Part shown: piece by piece, positions 7,083 to 13,665 of the stretch
Layout of the letters: each line of letters opens with the position of its first letter
Numbering within the stretch: position 1 is the stretch's first letter
Made by a program: the position numbers and the translations under genes
The notes under the pieces: generated by a model
The model's database searches: none
What the model saw: the letters and a program-made list of their open reading frames with translations, nothing else
What the model was told of the DNA's origin: nothing
Source: Oscillospiraceae bacterium
GTDB lineage: Bacteria; Bacillota_A; Clostridia; Oscillospirales; Oscillospiraceae
Assembly: GCA_017411665.1 (NCBI GenBank)
Contig: JAFQPT010000040.1
Location: forward strand, 1 to 16,222
DNA length: 16,222 nt
Direction: 5' to 3'

Positions 7083-7348
7083 ATATCTCCTCAGGGCAAG
7101 AGCGGCCACGATTACTCGCGGCCGCTCTTTTGCTACAGATTACATACACCTTGTAGGGAAATCTCTGCATTTTATACTCATCAGGCTCCAACGCCCCGCA
7201 ACAACTGTCCATTTCTTCCATACTCATACTGTTCTTATTTACATGATGATTGGGAGTGATATTACAGGGGATATCCAAGCAAAACAAATCTCGCACTATC
7301 ACACAGTTGCCTGCCTGTTTTAAGGTGGGTAAATTCAGGAGGACAGAT
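7083..7348 (+). other. 266-base intergenic region upstream of the membrane-protein gene
   Basis: After the terminator at 7098-7131, about 215 bases carry no convincing gene. An open frame runs through from 7063, but it begins inside the preceding gene, has no ribosome-binding site and looks like random sequence. A weak promoter candidate is TTGTAG (7151-7156) with TATACT (7173-7178), spaced by 16 bases. If used, it would give a leader of roughly 165 bases before the gene at 7349. I see no clear hairpin or known riboswitch in that leader. Confidence 0.4.
7098..7131 (+). terminator. Rho-independent terminator closing the recJ operon
   Basis: AAGAGCGGCC (7098-7107) pairs perfectly with GGCCGCTCTT (7120-7129) around a 12-base loop, followed by TT. 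Two extra C-G pairs can form inside the loop (7109-7110 with 7117-7118). Confidence 0.8.
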
Positions 7349-7735
7349 ATGGAAAAGTTTATCACAGAGCATCCGGGCATCTTTCGTTTCTTTGTTACGT
7401 TCAAACTCGTATCTATTATTGTTGGCACAGTCCTCGCGGTCATCGTTTTCTTCATTCTTCTGTTCTTTGTAATTCCTTCGGTCACCCGGGAGATGAAGCA
7501 GGCAGACGAGCGGGCAGAGGCCTTTGACGCCTATTATGCTTCCGTACAGGCGGAGCAGACGCAGGCTGACGCTGAATTTGATGCCAACATGGAGCACGTA
7601 CAGCAGTTCTTTTCAGAGGCAAGCAGGCGCCGCGAGGCTGTTGAAAGCAGCTCCGCCGATTTCGGCAGCGATTTTGATGAACGCTATGCTGCCGCCTATG
7701 AAAAAGTGTTTGGGAAGCTGGACAAAGCAGAATGA
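7349..7735 (+). CDS. Small single-pass membrane protein with helical tail, 128 aa
   Basis: The ATG at 7349 follows a strong AGGAGGA site (7337-7343). The N-terminal 18 residues are short and weakly charged. Residues 20-43 are a clear membrane helix (isoleucine, valine and phenylalanine rich, without charge). The remainder (46-128) is highly charged, rich in alanine, glutamate, glutamine and aspartate, and likely forms one long helix or coiled coil. The RR(R)E stretch at 93-96 and the acidic segment at 103-111 break this pattern. The arginine and lysine just after the membrane helix (R47, K50) suggest the tail is cytoplasmic, though the balance is not decisive. No family is recognised; small phage or plasmid membrane-anchored coiled-coil proteins have this plan. 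Confidence 0.7.
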   Translation: MEKFITEHPGIFRFFVTFKLVSIIVGTVLAVIVFFILLFFVIPSVTREMKQADERAEAFDAYYASVQAEQTQADAEFDANMEHVQQFFSEASRRREAVESSSADFGSDFDERYAAAYEKVFGKLDKAE

Positions 7736-7874
7736 GCACTCTTGCCACTGCAGATGCCTTTTGCATTTACATCTCATTTCCCCAAAAATCTCAGGCAATA
7801 TCTTAATCGAGCCATCAATTCGTCGAAGTCTAAAAGTAACAGCAACCCGAACTCATCATAACGGAGGATGTATC

Positions 7875-8141
7875 ATGAACCAGAAATGGAATCTGACCAT
7901 CGTGACCCCTAACCGCGACTACACTGTGACTGTCCCCGGCACCTCCTTTGAGGATGCAGTAAACCGGCTGGATGAGGAGACCGGTTTTGTTTTCTTCAAG
8001 GATAATGTCTCGGCACATCCGGTCTTTACGGGTGCTGAAAAGCAGTTCAATGCCGTCGCCATATCACGCAACCATATCTCCTCAATTCTGGACCATGGCC
8101 CTGCGGACGCTGCGGCTGACTCCAGTGTCGTAGAACTATGA
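7875..8141 (+). CDS. Small hypothetical protein coupled to the DUF1848-like gene, 88 aa
   Basis: The ATG at 7875 follows GGAGG (7863-7867). I do not recognise the protein. It begins with what look like two beta strands (WNLTIVTPNRDYTVTVPG), then a helix (FEDAVNRLDEE) and more strands, and ends in an acidic, alanine-rich tail (residues 76-88), a plan typical of small alpha/beta accessory proteins. It has no cysteines. Its TGA overlaps the ATG of the next gene (ATGA at 8138-8141), so translation of the two is coupled and the products are probably made in fixed ratio. No promoter is clear in the 139 bases between 7735 and 7875. Confidence 0.7.
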   Translation: MNQKWNLTIVTPNRDYTVTVPGTSFEDAVNRLDEETGFVFFKDNVSAHPVFTGAEKQFNAVAISRNHISSILDHGPADAAADSSVVEL

Positions 8142-8881
8142 GACGGCCAACTGTTGGAATTACCGAGGCCGGTGATGGTGGTCTTGACCTCTCCTGGGCC
8201 AAACGCATTCACGAAGTCACCGCCATGATAGTTGTAACAAAGCAGCTGACACCCGGTTGTAAATCCGTACTGGCAAAGTACGCTGAAAAAAGCATCCTGC
8301 ACCATACGATAACAGGCTATGGCCAGACCATACTGGAACCGAATGTTCCTCACTTTGAGGATTCTATTGCGACTGTAACGGAGTTCTGTGCATCAGACAA
8401 CTTTCCCTTGGAGCATGTCGTAATAAGGGTCGACCCCATCATTCCAACCGAAAGAGGAATATCGCGTGCAAAATCCGTCCTGCTGTCAGCTGCCAGTTCC
8501 AGATTCAATCGCTTCCGTGTCAGTGTGATAGATATGTACCCCCATGTTGCAAAGCGGTTCCGCAATGCAGGCATCGCCCTACCCTTTGATGGATTCCAAG
8601 CCCCCGCAGAGTCAGTGAAGATGGTTGACGATATGCTTGACGCAGTGCATCACGAATATCCCGGCATTATTATTGAGGCCTGTGCAGAACGTGCCTTGAA
8701 AAATGTCCGCCATTGTGGATGTGTGTCCGAATATGACCTCAACATCCTCGGAATCGATTTTGACGAGAGCGATGCGGTCGGCTATCAAAGAAAGGACTGC
8801 ATGTGTTTCTCAGGAAAAAAGGAGCTTTTGAACCACAGACAACCATGTGCGCATAATTGCCTGTATTGCTACTGGAAGTGA
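8138..8881 (+). CDS. DUF1848-like protein with C-terminal CxxxCxxC cluster, 247 aa
   Basis: The C-terminus reads CMCFSGKKELLNHRQ then CAHNCLYCYWK (residues 221-247). It matches my recollection of the DUF1848 ending, CGCxxSxDIGxYNTCxHGCxYCYA, including the CxxxCxxC triplet C237, C241, C244. RVDPI (97-101) corresponds to the RyDPI strand of that family, and CGC (193-195) lies in the expected place. DUF1848 proteins are thought to be distant radical-SAM or spore-photoproduct-lyase-like proteins, with the cluster near the C-terminus instead of the N-terminus; their reaction is not known. This copy is shorter than the roughly 300 residues I remember and lacks the usual N-terminal SASRRTDIP segment, which may mean a divergent subfamily. 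It starts inside the stop codon of the 88-aa gene. The family call is fairly firm; the chemistry is inference. Confidence 0.75.
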   Translation: MRRPTVGITEAGDGGLDLSWAKRIHEVTAMIVVTKQLTPGCKSVLAKYAEKSILHHTITGYGQTILEPNVPHFEDSIATVTEFCASDNFPLEHVVIRVDPIIPTERGISRAKSVLLSAASSRFNRFRVSVIDMYPHVAKRFRNAGIALPFDGFQAPAESVKMVDDMLDAVHHEYPGIIIEACAERALKNVRHCGCVSEYDLNILGIDFDESDAVGYQRKDCMCFSGKKELLNHRQPCAHNCLYCYWK

Positions 8882-8930
8882 AAGCAAGATGAACCATGGT
8901 GCATATTTTTACAGTGCCCCTTATCTCCCA

Positions 8931-8959
8931 TTGCCTTTTCATTGCGTCCACCGTATAAT
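8931..8959 (+). promoter_or_regulatory. Promoter for the 8992-9300 gene
   Basis: TTGCCT (8931-8936) and a perfect TATAAT (8954-8959) are spaced by 17 bases. Transcription should start near 8966. The -35 is the same hexamer as in the proposed recJ promoter, and the preceding bases are pyrimidine-rich, as they are upstream of the promoter at 2500. Confidence 0.75.
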
Positions 8960-8991
8960 TCTATCATCAACCAAGAAAAGCAGGTGCAATC

Positions 8992-9300
8992 ATGACCTAT
9001 CAATTCCCTGACAATGCATCCCGCGCCAAATTCATTGCCGAGATGGAGTCTTCTATCTACATGGGCACCAATGAACACGGCGAGCAGACCTTTATTTTCC
9101 TGGAGCAGGGTGATGGTATGGTCGTCAAGGTCATTCATGAAGACCGTCCCAACACCTTTGAATGCGTGGAGTATGATGCGGATGGCCGCCAGCTGTGCCA
9201 ATACTACGAAACAGATGACACCACAACTCCGAGAATCCCAGATACCAAATACCCAAAGCCCAAAAAGCGCGCTTCCGACCGCCGGAGCCGGACAACTTAA
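8992..9300 (+). CDS. Hypothetical protein with basic tail, 102 aa
   Basis: The ATG at 8992 follows AGGTG (8982-8986), a weaker ribosome-binding site than those of the neighbours. The first 80 residues are acidic and look like a small helix-plus-beta fold (EQTFIFLEQGDGMVVKVIHE at about 31-50). The last 20 residues switch to a basic, proline-rich tail (KYPKPKKRASDRRSRTT), which could bind nucleic acid or an acidic partner. I do not recognise the family. It stands alone as a unit with its own promoter (8931-8959) and terminator (9318-9344), unlike most genes here. Confidence 0.7.
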   Translation: MTYQFPDNASRAKFIAEMESSIYMGTNEHGEQTFIFLEQGDGMVVKVIHEDRPNTFECVEYDADGRQLCQYYETDDTTTPRIPDTKYPKPKKRASDRRSRTT

Positions 9301-9317
9301 TATACCCCCTTTCATAC

Positions 9318-9348
9318 AGCAGGCTGCTCTCCGGGCAGCCTGCTCTTT
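9318..9348 (+). terminator. Rho-independent terminator after the 8992-9300 gene
   Basis: AGCAGGCTGC (9318-9327) pairs perfectly with GCAGCCTGCT (9335-9344) around TCTCCGG, followed by CTTTCTGTTTG. It starts 18 bases after the stop codon. Confidence 0.8.
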
Positions 9349-9352
9349 CTGT

Positions 9353-9380
9353 TTGTGCGTCTCTCTGTATCTTCCATACT
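9353..9380 (+). promoter_or_regulatory. Possible promoter for the ligA operon
   Basis: TTGTGC (9353-9358) and CATACT (9375-9380) are spaced by 16 bases. Both are imperfect, but they lie just after the terminator and no better match is seen before the first gene at 9430. Tentative. Confidence 0.3.
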
Positions 9381-9429
9381 GAAATGCACTGCATTCCAGA
9401 CGAACGGAGAAATCGAAGAAAGGAGTTAT

Positions 9430-9807
9430 ATGGGAAAAATTATCACATGCTCATTGAGCCAAATGCATCAATACGACGCAGACTACAAGTTCTTTGTTGT
9501 CCTGCGTCCCGGTAAGGTCCATGTGCAGGGCCTGCGTCATAAACCGGACCTTGCGCCGAGTGCGGAGCTGTTCCAGTGGGCACAGGAACACAAGCACGAA
9601 TCCAACTGGTTTGATGCCTACTCCAAACAGTTTTGCTATGATATGCAGCATCGGCCCGGCCTTCGTGATGCAGTGAAACAACTGGAAGCACTTGCGGCAG
9701 AGCATTCTGTACTATTGGTCTGCTTCTGCCCCGACCCTCTCACCTGCCACCGCAGTCTGATTGCCACAGAGCTGCAGCGCAGAGGTGTGGAAGTTGAATT
9801 ACACTAA
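9430..9807 (+). CDS. DUF488-like protein, 125 aa
   Basis: The ATG at 9430 follows AAAGGAG (9419-9425). Residues 95-110 (LLVCFCPDPLTCHRSL) match the hallmark of DUF488 proteins, a hydrophobic strand followed by C-x-C/E-x-x-P-x-x-CHR, and the end (LQRRGVEVELH) fits the family's final strand. Family members are typically 120-180 residues; their biochemical role is not established. The conserved Cys and His-Arg suggest a catalytic or ligand-binding site resembling a phosphate-binding loop, which is inference. The N-terminal half is less typical, with a longer charged segment around residues 45-65. It is the first gene of the ligA operon, 24 bases before ligA, so it is cotranscribed with a DNA-repair enzyme. 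Confidence 0.75.
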   Translation: MGKIITCSLSQMHQYDADYKFFVVLRPGKVHVQGLRHKPDLAPSAELFQWAQEHKHESNWFDAYSKQFCYDMQHRPGLRDAVKQLEALAAEHSVLLVCFCPDPLTCHRSLIATELQRRGVEVELH

Positions 9808-9831
9808 CGAATCTGAAACCGGAGGAACAAC

Positions 9832-11865
9832 ATGAGTATTACCAACGAACAGGAAGCCATGAAACGTGCCGCAGAGCTGCGGGCACAAATCAACATTCAC
9901 AACGACGCCTATTACAACAAGGACAATCCCACCATCTCCGACGCCGCTTACGACGCCATGCTCCGTGAACTGGAACAGCTGGAGTCGGAATATCCGGAAG
10001 CAGCGGATGCCTCCTCCCCAACTATCCATGTGGGCGGTGCAGCGCAGAGCACCTTTGCAAAGGTCCAGCACCATGTTCCGCTTCTTTCCCTGCGGGACGT
10101 GTTCAGTAAGGATGAGACATGGGACTGGGTAAAGCAAATCAATGCAGGCGGACACACCACTTTTGCCGTAGAGGAAAAAGTAGATGGCCTCTCGGTTGCC
10201 ATTACCTATGTCAACGGCGTCTTCTCCTCTGCCGCTACAAGAGGTGATGGTCAGACCGGTGAGGATGTTACTGAAAACGCGCGACAAATCCCCTCTATTC
10301 CCAAGGAGATTAAGGGTAGAACACTTTACAACAACACCCTCATTGTCCGAGCGGAAGTGGTGATGCCAACAGCTGCTTATGAACGGCTGAACGAGGAACT
10401 TGCCCGCGAGGGAAAGAAACTCGTTGCAAATCCCAGAAACGGGGCTGCCGGCTCCCTGCGGACGAAGGACCCTACTATCACCGCAAGGCGTGGTCTTGAG
10501 GCCATTGCCTTTGATGTGCTATACGACTCCGACTCTGCTGAAAACGGCAGGGAGACACAGAAGCAGGACAATATCTTCCTGCAGCAACTCGGGTTTAAAG
10601 CGGTATCCTGTACGACCTGCACCACCCTCAAGGAGCTGGAATCCGCCATTGACGCCGGGGATAAATCCCGTGGCTCACGCCCCTACTGGGTGGATGGCGC
10701 TGTAGTAAAGTGCAATCAGAAAGCGGTACAGAGCGAATTGGGCGCCACCGGAAAATATCCCCGTTGGGCCGTCGCTTTCAAGTACCCGCCCGAGCAGAAG
10801 GAAGCTGTTGTGCAGGACATCATTACACAGACCGGACGAACCGGCGCCATCACGCCTGTCGCCGTCATCTCCCCCACGCTCCTCTGCGGCACGACTGTCA
10901 CAAGAGCAACCTTGCATAACCAGGGTTTCATGGACATCAATCTGGGCGGCATTGGCGTGGGAGATACTGTCCTTGTTCATAAGAGTGGAGAAATCATCCC
11001 GGAAGTTCTGAAAGTGCTGCATGAAAAACGTCCCTCCGGAACAGTCCCCTTCTCTATCACAGTCTGTCCCGTCTGCGGCGCCCCTGCTTATCTTGGCACG
11101 GATGAGAACGGAGACGGCGGTGCAAAGCACTATTGTTCCAACGAGAACTGTTCCGCCAAGCTGGAACGGCACCTCATCTACTGGTGCGGGAAGCATGTCA
11201 TGGACATGGAGGGCTTTGGTCCCGCCATCATCCGCTCTCTTATCGATGAAGGGAAACTGACCAGTGTGGAGGACCTGTATCGGCTGACTCTGGAAGACCT
11301 GGAATCCAATCCACAGGTCGGTCCCGTGCGTGCCCCGAAACTGATGGCTGCCATTGAAAAGTCGAAGAAGCATGATATGGACAGGCTTATCGCCGGCCTC
11401 GGAATGCCCGGCGTTGGACGGCACATCGGTAAAGAGCTGGCTGTCCGGTACCGGAATGTCTGGGAAGTGGCCATGGCCTCTGAAGTCGATTTAAGCGCAC
11501 TGGATGGCATCGGGGAGATTACCGCACATACCCTCCACGACTTCTTCCACAGCCTCTCCAACTACGAGCATGTGGAGCGCCTGCAGGCGCTTGGCGTCAA
11601 CGCTTCTTCCCTGTCGTATCAGACCAGCAGCACCGGTGCTTTGACAGGCATGACCTTTGTCATTACCGGCACACTTCCGAGTATGAAGCGAGATGAGGCA
11701 ACGGCGCTTATCTCTGCCAACGGCGGAAAGGTCTCCGGTAGTGTCAGCAAGAAGACTACCCACCTCCTGGCGGGTGAGGATGCCGGCAGCAAGTTGCAGA
11801 AGGCAAAGGACCTGGGCACAAAAATCATCTCCGAAGCAGAGCTGATGGCCATGCTCGGCATGTAA
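9832..11865 (+). CDS. ligA: NAD+-dependent DNA ligase LigA, 677 aa
   Basis: LigA seals 3'-OH/5'-phosphate nicks in DNA using NAD+, in replication and excision repair. All domains are present: Ia (about 1-70, with YYNKDNPTISDAAYD at 27-41), the adenylation domain with catalytic K116 in EEKVDG (114-119), ATRGDGQTGEDVTEN (135-149), NPRNGAAGSLR (200-210) and VDGAVVK (287-293), and the OB fold with GRTGAITPVA (335-344) and ATLHN (359-363). A four-cysteine zinc finger follows (C412, C415, C435, C440), then helix-hairpin-helix repeats (about 460-580) and a C-terminal BRCT domain (603-677, with FVITGTLPSMKRDEA). Length is normal and no key residue is missing, so it should be active. The start follows CGGAGGAA (9820-9827). 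Four small genes follow in the same operon. A chromosomal ligA usually sits with pcrA or gatCAB, not here, which suggests an additional, element-borne copy. Confidence 0.97.
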   Translation: MSITNEQEAMKRAAELRAQINIHNDAYYNKDNPTISDAAYDAMLRELEQLESEYPEAADASSPTIHVGGAAQSTFAKVQHHVPLLSLRDVFSKDETWDWVKQINAGGHTTFAVEEKVDGLSVAITYVNGVFSSAATRGDGQTGEDVTENARQIPSIPKEIKGRTLYNNTLIVRAEVVMPTAAYERLNEELAREGKKLVANPRNGAAGSLRTKDPTITARRGLEAIAFDVLYDSDSAENGRETQKQDNIFLQQLGFKAVSCTTCTTLKELESAIDAGDKSRGSRPYWVDGAVVKCNQKAVQSELGATGKYPRWAVAFKYPPEQKEAVVQDIITQTGRTGAITPVAVISPTLLCGTTVTRATLHNQGFMDINLGGIGVGDTVLVHKSGEIIPEVLKVLHEKRPSGTVPFSITVCPVCGAPAYLGTDENGDGGAKHYCSNENCSAKLERHLIYWCGKHVMDMEGFGPAIIRSLIDEGKLTSVEDLYRLTLEDLESNPQVGPVRAPKLMAAIEKSKKHDMDRLIAGLGMPGVGRHIGKELAVRYRNVWEVAMASEVDLSALDGIGEITAHTLHDFFHSLSNYEHVERLQALGVNASSLSYQTSSTGALTGMTFVITGTLPSMKRDEATALISANGGKVSGSVSKKTTHLLAGEDAGSKLQKAKDLGTKIISEAELMAMLGM

Positions 11866-11883
11866 GCACAGGAGGGTACATAC

Positions 11884-12267
11884 ATGACAAAGAAAACCCG
11901 GTATACGCCGAAGACACTCATGCAGGCCATCCACGACAGAGTTGTCACCGAAGGCTGCTACGCCGAGGCGGAAACCATCATGGACTACTTTTCCGCAGGC
12001 GCAATCGCCGGCGACACGCCTTTTACCAGCTATGAGTTTACTGTCGTTGCATACCCGTATTTCGGTGGCAGCGAAGGTATCTATCTGGACGTTGTGGCGC
12101 AGGGCGTCATTGATTCCAGCCGTGAACGCAAATGCTGTCATATCGGCACCTATAAGACTTTGCGAGAAGACCTGGATGCCATGCAGATGATGGGCAGGCT
12201 CGGCGGCTCCATCGCCTACTATTCCTTCCAATTCATCAATGAGCATCTGGATGACTTTGAGCCTTGA
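11884..12267 (+). CDS. Hypothetical protein, 127 aa
   Basis: I do not recognise this protein. The ATG at 11884 follows GGAGGG (11871-11876), 18 bases after ligA, so it belongs to the same operon. The N-terminal 25 residues are basic and helical (RYTPKTLMQAIHDRVV), and the middle looks like beta strands rich in tyrosine and phenylalanine (SYEFTVVAYPYFGGSEG at about 49-65). A CC pair (84-85) is present but no second pair, so metal binding is not indicated. The C-terminus is acidic. No membrane segment or signal peptide. Confidence 0.7.
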   Translation: MTKKTRYTPKTLMQAIHDRVVTEGCYAEAETIMDYFSAGAIAGDTPFTSYEFTVVAYPYFGGSEGIYLDVVAQGVIDSSRERKCCHIGTYKTLREDLDAMQMMGRLGGSIAYYSFQFINEHLDDFEP

Positions 12268-12290
12268 TACACGAATGGAGGCAACACTTC

Positions 12291-12551
12291 ATGCAGCTTA
12301 TGAAAAAGACGCCCCTTGGCACCCTTATGGCACGATACAAGCGGGACGAGGAATACCCCGGCTTTGTGGTTGACCTGTTCAGAAAGGGCCTTCCTTCCGC
12401 CGCCGTCTGTATGGTGGAATACGAACCGACCCACAACTGTATTCAGGTCGTAATCTATGGTGATTCCGAGACAGACGCCCCCACCGTCATCGCTAAAATC
12501 CAGCTCCCCGGCACAAGGAAACACGAAGGAGAATGTACTGATGAAAAATGA
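12291..12551 (+). CDS. Small hypothetical protein, 86 aa
   Basis: I do not recognise this protein. The ATG at 12291 follows GGAGG (12277-12281) with nine bases between; in-frame codons upstream to 12264 lack a site. The protein looks like a compact alpha/beta unit: a basic N-terminal helix (LGTLMARYKRDEE), strands around residues 24-30, 36-45 and 50-56, and a charged tail (GTRKHEGECTDEK). Its end overlaps the next gene by 11 bases in a different frame, so the two genes are tightly packed in the ligA operon. Confidence 0.65.
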   Translation: MQLMKKTPLGTLMARYKRDEEYPGFVVDLFRKGLPSAAVCMVEYEPTHNCIQVVIYGDSETDAPTVIAKIQLPGTRKHEGECTDEK

Positions 12552-12747
12552 ACTTATGACAGAGGAAGACGTCACCCAATTTAAGGCCCTGTTCCGTAAA
12601 TACTGCCGCGGCGAAATCAATGCAGGACGCTGTTCCGATGACAGCTGCGACCCCTGCTATATCAACAAGGCCTATATGGAAATCTTTGATTCTCTTGAAG
12701 ATGGGGACGATGATGGATTCAATGATATAGAGGAGGAAGTGGAATGA
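12541..12747 (+). CDS. Small acidic protein with clustered cysteines, 68 aa
   Basis: The ATG at 12541 follows AAGGAG (12527-12532). The frame can be opened further upstream, but that lies inside the previous gene without a better site. Residues 22-38 hold four cysteines, YCRGEINAGRC then SDDSCDPC (C22, C31, C36, C39 approximately), followed by YINKAYMEIF. Four closely spaced cysteines are suitable for one zinc or an iron-sulfur cluster, but the family is unknown to me. The C-terminal 20 residues are strongly acidic (DGDDDGFNDIEEEVE). The stop codon overlaps the ATG of the next gene (12744-12747), so translation is coupled. Confidence 0.7.
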   Translation: MKNELMTEEDVTQFKALFRKYCRGEINAGRCSDDSCDPCYINKAYMEIFDSLEDGDDDGFNDIEEEVE

Positions 12748-13076
12748 ACTACTTTGAAAGCCAGCGTGGACATGATATGTGCAATCTCCTGTTCAAACTG
12801 CTGCGGGAACTCAATGAGTTTCTGGAGAATGAACCGGAAAGAAAACCGCGCAACCCGAATATCCCTCTGGAACTTCAGCTTCGACTTGATGTGCAGAAAA
12901 CCATGTTGGGTACCACAGGAGACTACTCCAGCCGCATCCTCTCCGTCATCGAAGATGATGTTGTGGCCGATGTGATGGAGTGCTCCAGCTACGCGACAGA
13001 CAGAACATGGTCTGACGGAGACATCACCCTTGCCATTGGCCGTGTCCTCTGCAACAGGCTTGGCATTACATTCTGA
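12744..13076 (+). CDS. Hypothetical protein, 110 aa
   Basis: I do not recognise this protein. The ATG at 12744 overlaps the TGA of the preceding gene and follows GAGGAGGAAG (12731-12740). The first 70 residues look helical, with a charged and proline-rich segment (EPERKPRNPNIP, about 30-41). The rest contains a short acidic stretch and a helical end with two cysteines that are far apart. It is the last gene of the ligA operon. The stop codon is followed at once by TATC and, 25 bases later, by a long bidirectional terminator. Confidence 0.65.
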   Translation: MNYFESQRGHDMCNLLFKLLRELNEFLENEPERKPRNPNIPLELQLRLDVQKTMLGTTGDYSSRILSVIEDDVVADVMECSSYATDRTWSDGDITLAIGRVLCNRLGITF

Positions 13077-13101
13077 TATCTCTCCTATCTTCCCTTATAG
13101 C

Positions 13102-13140
13102 AACAAAAGCGGTACAGCTGCCTGCTGTACCGCTTTTGTT
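13102..13140. terminator. Bidirectional terminator between convergent genes
   Basis: A perfect 16-bp stem (13102-13117 with 13125-13140) around CTGCCTG begins with AACAAAAGCGG and ends with CCGCTTTTGTT. Runs of A on one arm and T on the other let it work on both strands. It ends the ligA operon on the + strand and the gene at 13149-13565 on the - strand. Confidence 0.9.
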
Positions 13141-13148
13141 TTGTGCGC

Positions 13149-13565
13149 TTATGCACACGCAGATTTCCGTTCACGGGCCAGCTCATCGACCCAGTTCTCA
13201 AAGTCGCTCTGCGCTACCAGCTCGTCGACATAGTTGTTGACTGCGTGGATGACCTGCGACATACTCATTTCCGAAAGGCCGTAGCACACGATGGGAATAT
13301 GGCTTTTCTCCGCCTGACGGTTGAGGTTTGCCAGTGTCCGGGCACAGAGCGTCGCTGCGCGGGCGATATCCACCTTCAACGTCTCCATATCCATCTCCAC
13401 CTGCTCGAAGGTCTCGTATCTCCCGGTGATGTGGACAACATTCATCTGCTCCCGCAGGGCGATGAGACCATGCAGACGTCCGGCGGACCGGCAGAAATGC
13501 TTGATGATGTTGGGACTGTAGGCGACGAGTCGCTTCATGCTTTTAATGTTGATTGTGTACTCCAT
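13149..13565 (-). CDS. Hypothetical protein, 138 aa, only gene on the minus strand
   Basis: I do not recognise this protein. On the minus strand the ATG is at 13565-13563, seven bases after GGAGG (13577-13573); the open frame extends to 13661, but that part holds the promoter and a leader hairpin. The protein begins with a basic strand-like segment (MEYTINIKSMKRLV) and continues as mostly helices (about 45-138), with an internal stretch IPIVCYGLSEMSMSQVI (91-107) that may be a strand. It has no clear metal motif, HTH signature or membrane segment. Being convergent with the ligA operon and divergent from the HTH gene at 13864, it is controlled separately and may be a regulator or an antagonist of its neighbours; that is inference. 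Confidence 0.75.
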   Translation of the reverse strand: MEYTINIKSMKRLVAYSPNIIKHFCRSAGRLHGLIALREQMNVVHITGRYETFEQVEMDMETLKVDIARAATLCARTLANLNRQAEKSHIPIVCYGLSEMSMSQVIHAVNNYVDELVAQSDFENWVDELARERKSACA

Positions 13566-13576
13566 GAGATAACCTC

Positions 13577-13616
13577 CAAATATTCTGCCGGTACTGTGGC
13601 CGGCGGATGATATTTG
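13577..13616 (-). promoter_or_regulatory. Leader hairpin reaching the ribosome-binding site
   Basis: In the minus-strand transcript, CAAATAT (13616-13610) pairs with ATATTTG (13583-13577) and CCGGC/GCCGG (13604-13600 with 13591-13587) forms an upper stem around CCACAGTA, with a 5x3 internal loop. The last paired G is the first G of the GGAGG site at 13577-13573. Pairing would partly sequester that site, so translational control is possible. Confidence 0.5.
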
Positions 13617-13637
13617 TAGTGTTTTGAGTGAACGGAA

Positions 13638-13665
13638 ATCATAGCTCCCATCTTCTCTCAATCAA
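13638..13665 (-). promoter_or_regulatory. Promoter of the minus-strand gene
   Basis: Reading on the minus strand, TTGATT (13665-13660) and TATGAT (13643-13638) are spaced by 16 bases. Transcription would start near 13631, giving a leader of about 66 bases that holds the hairpin. Confidence 0.55.

Noticed and set aside
7063..7323. 86-residue open frame through the terminator at 7098-7131
   Set aside because: It starts inside the preceding gene, crosses a strong terminator and has no ribosome-binding site.
7742..7874. Possible promoter or hairpin between 7735 and 7875
   Set aside because: TTGCCA at 7742 has no -10 partner and the ATGC/GCAT hairpin at 7754-7766 has only four base pairs.
10675..11424. 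249-residue open frame on the minus strand inside ligA
   Set aside because: It lies opposite a fully conserved ligase and has no ribosome-binding site or family motifs; it is a by-product of ligA codon composition.
11491..12246. 251-residue minus-strand open frame across the end of ligA and the next gene
   Set aside because: It is antisense to the BRCT domain and a gene with its own ribosome-binding site, and the sequence shows no motif.
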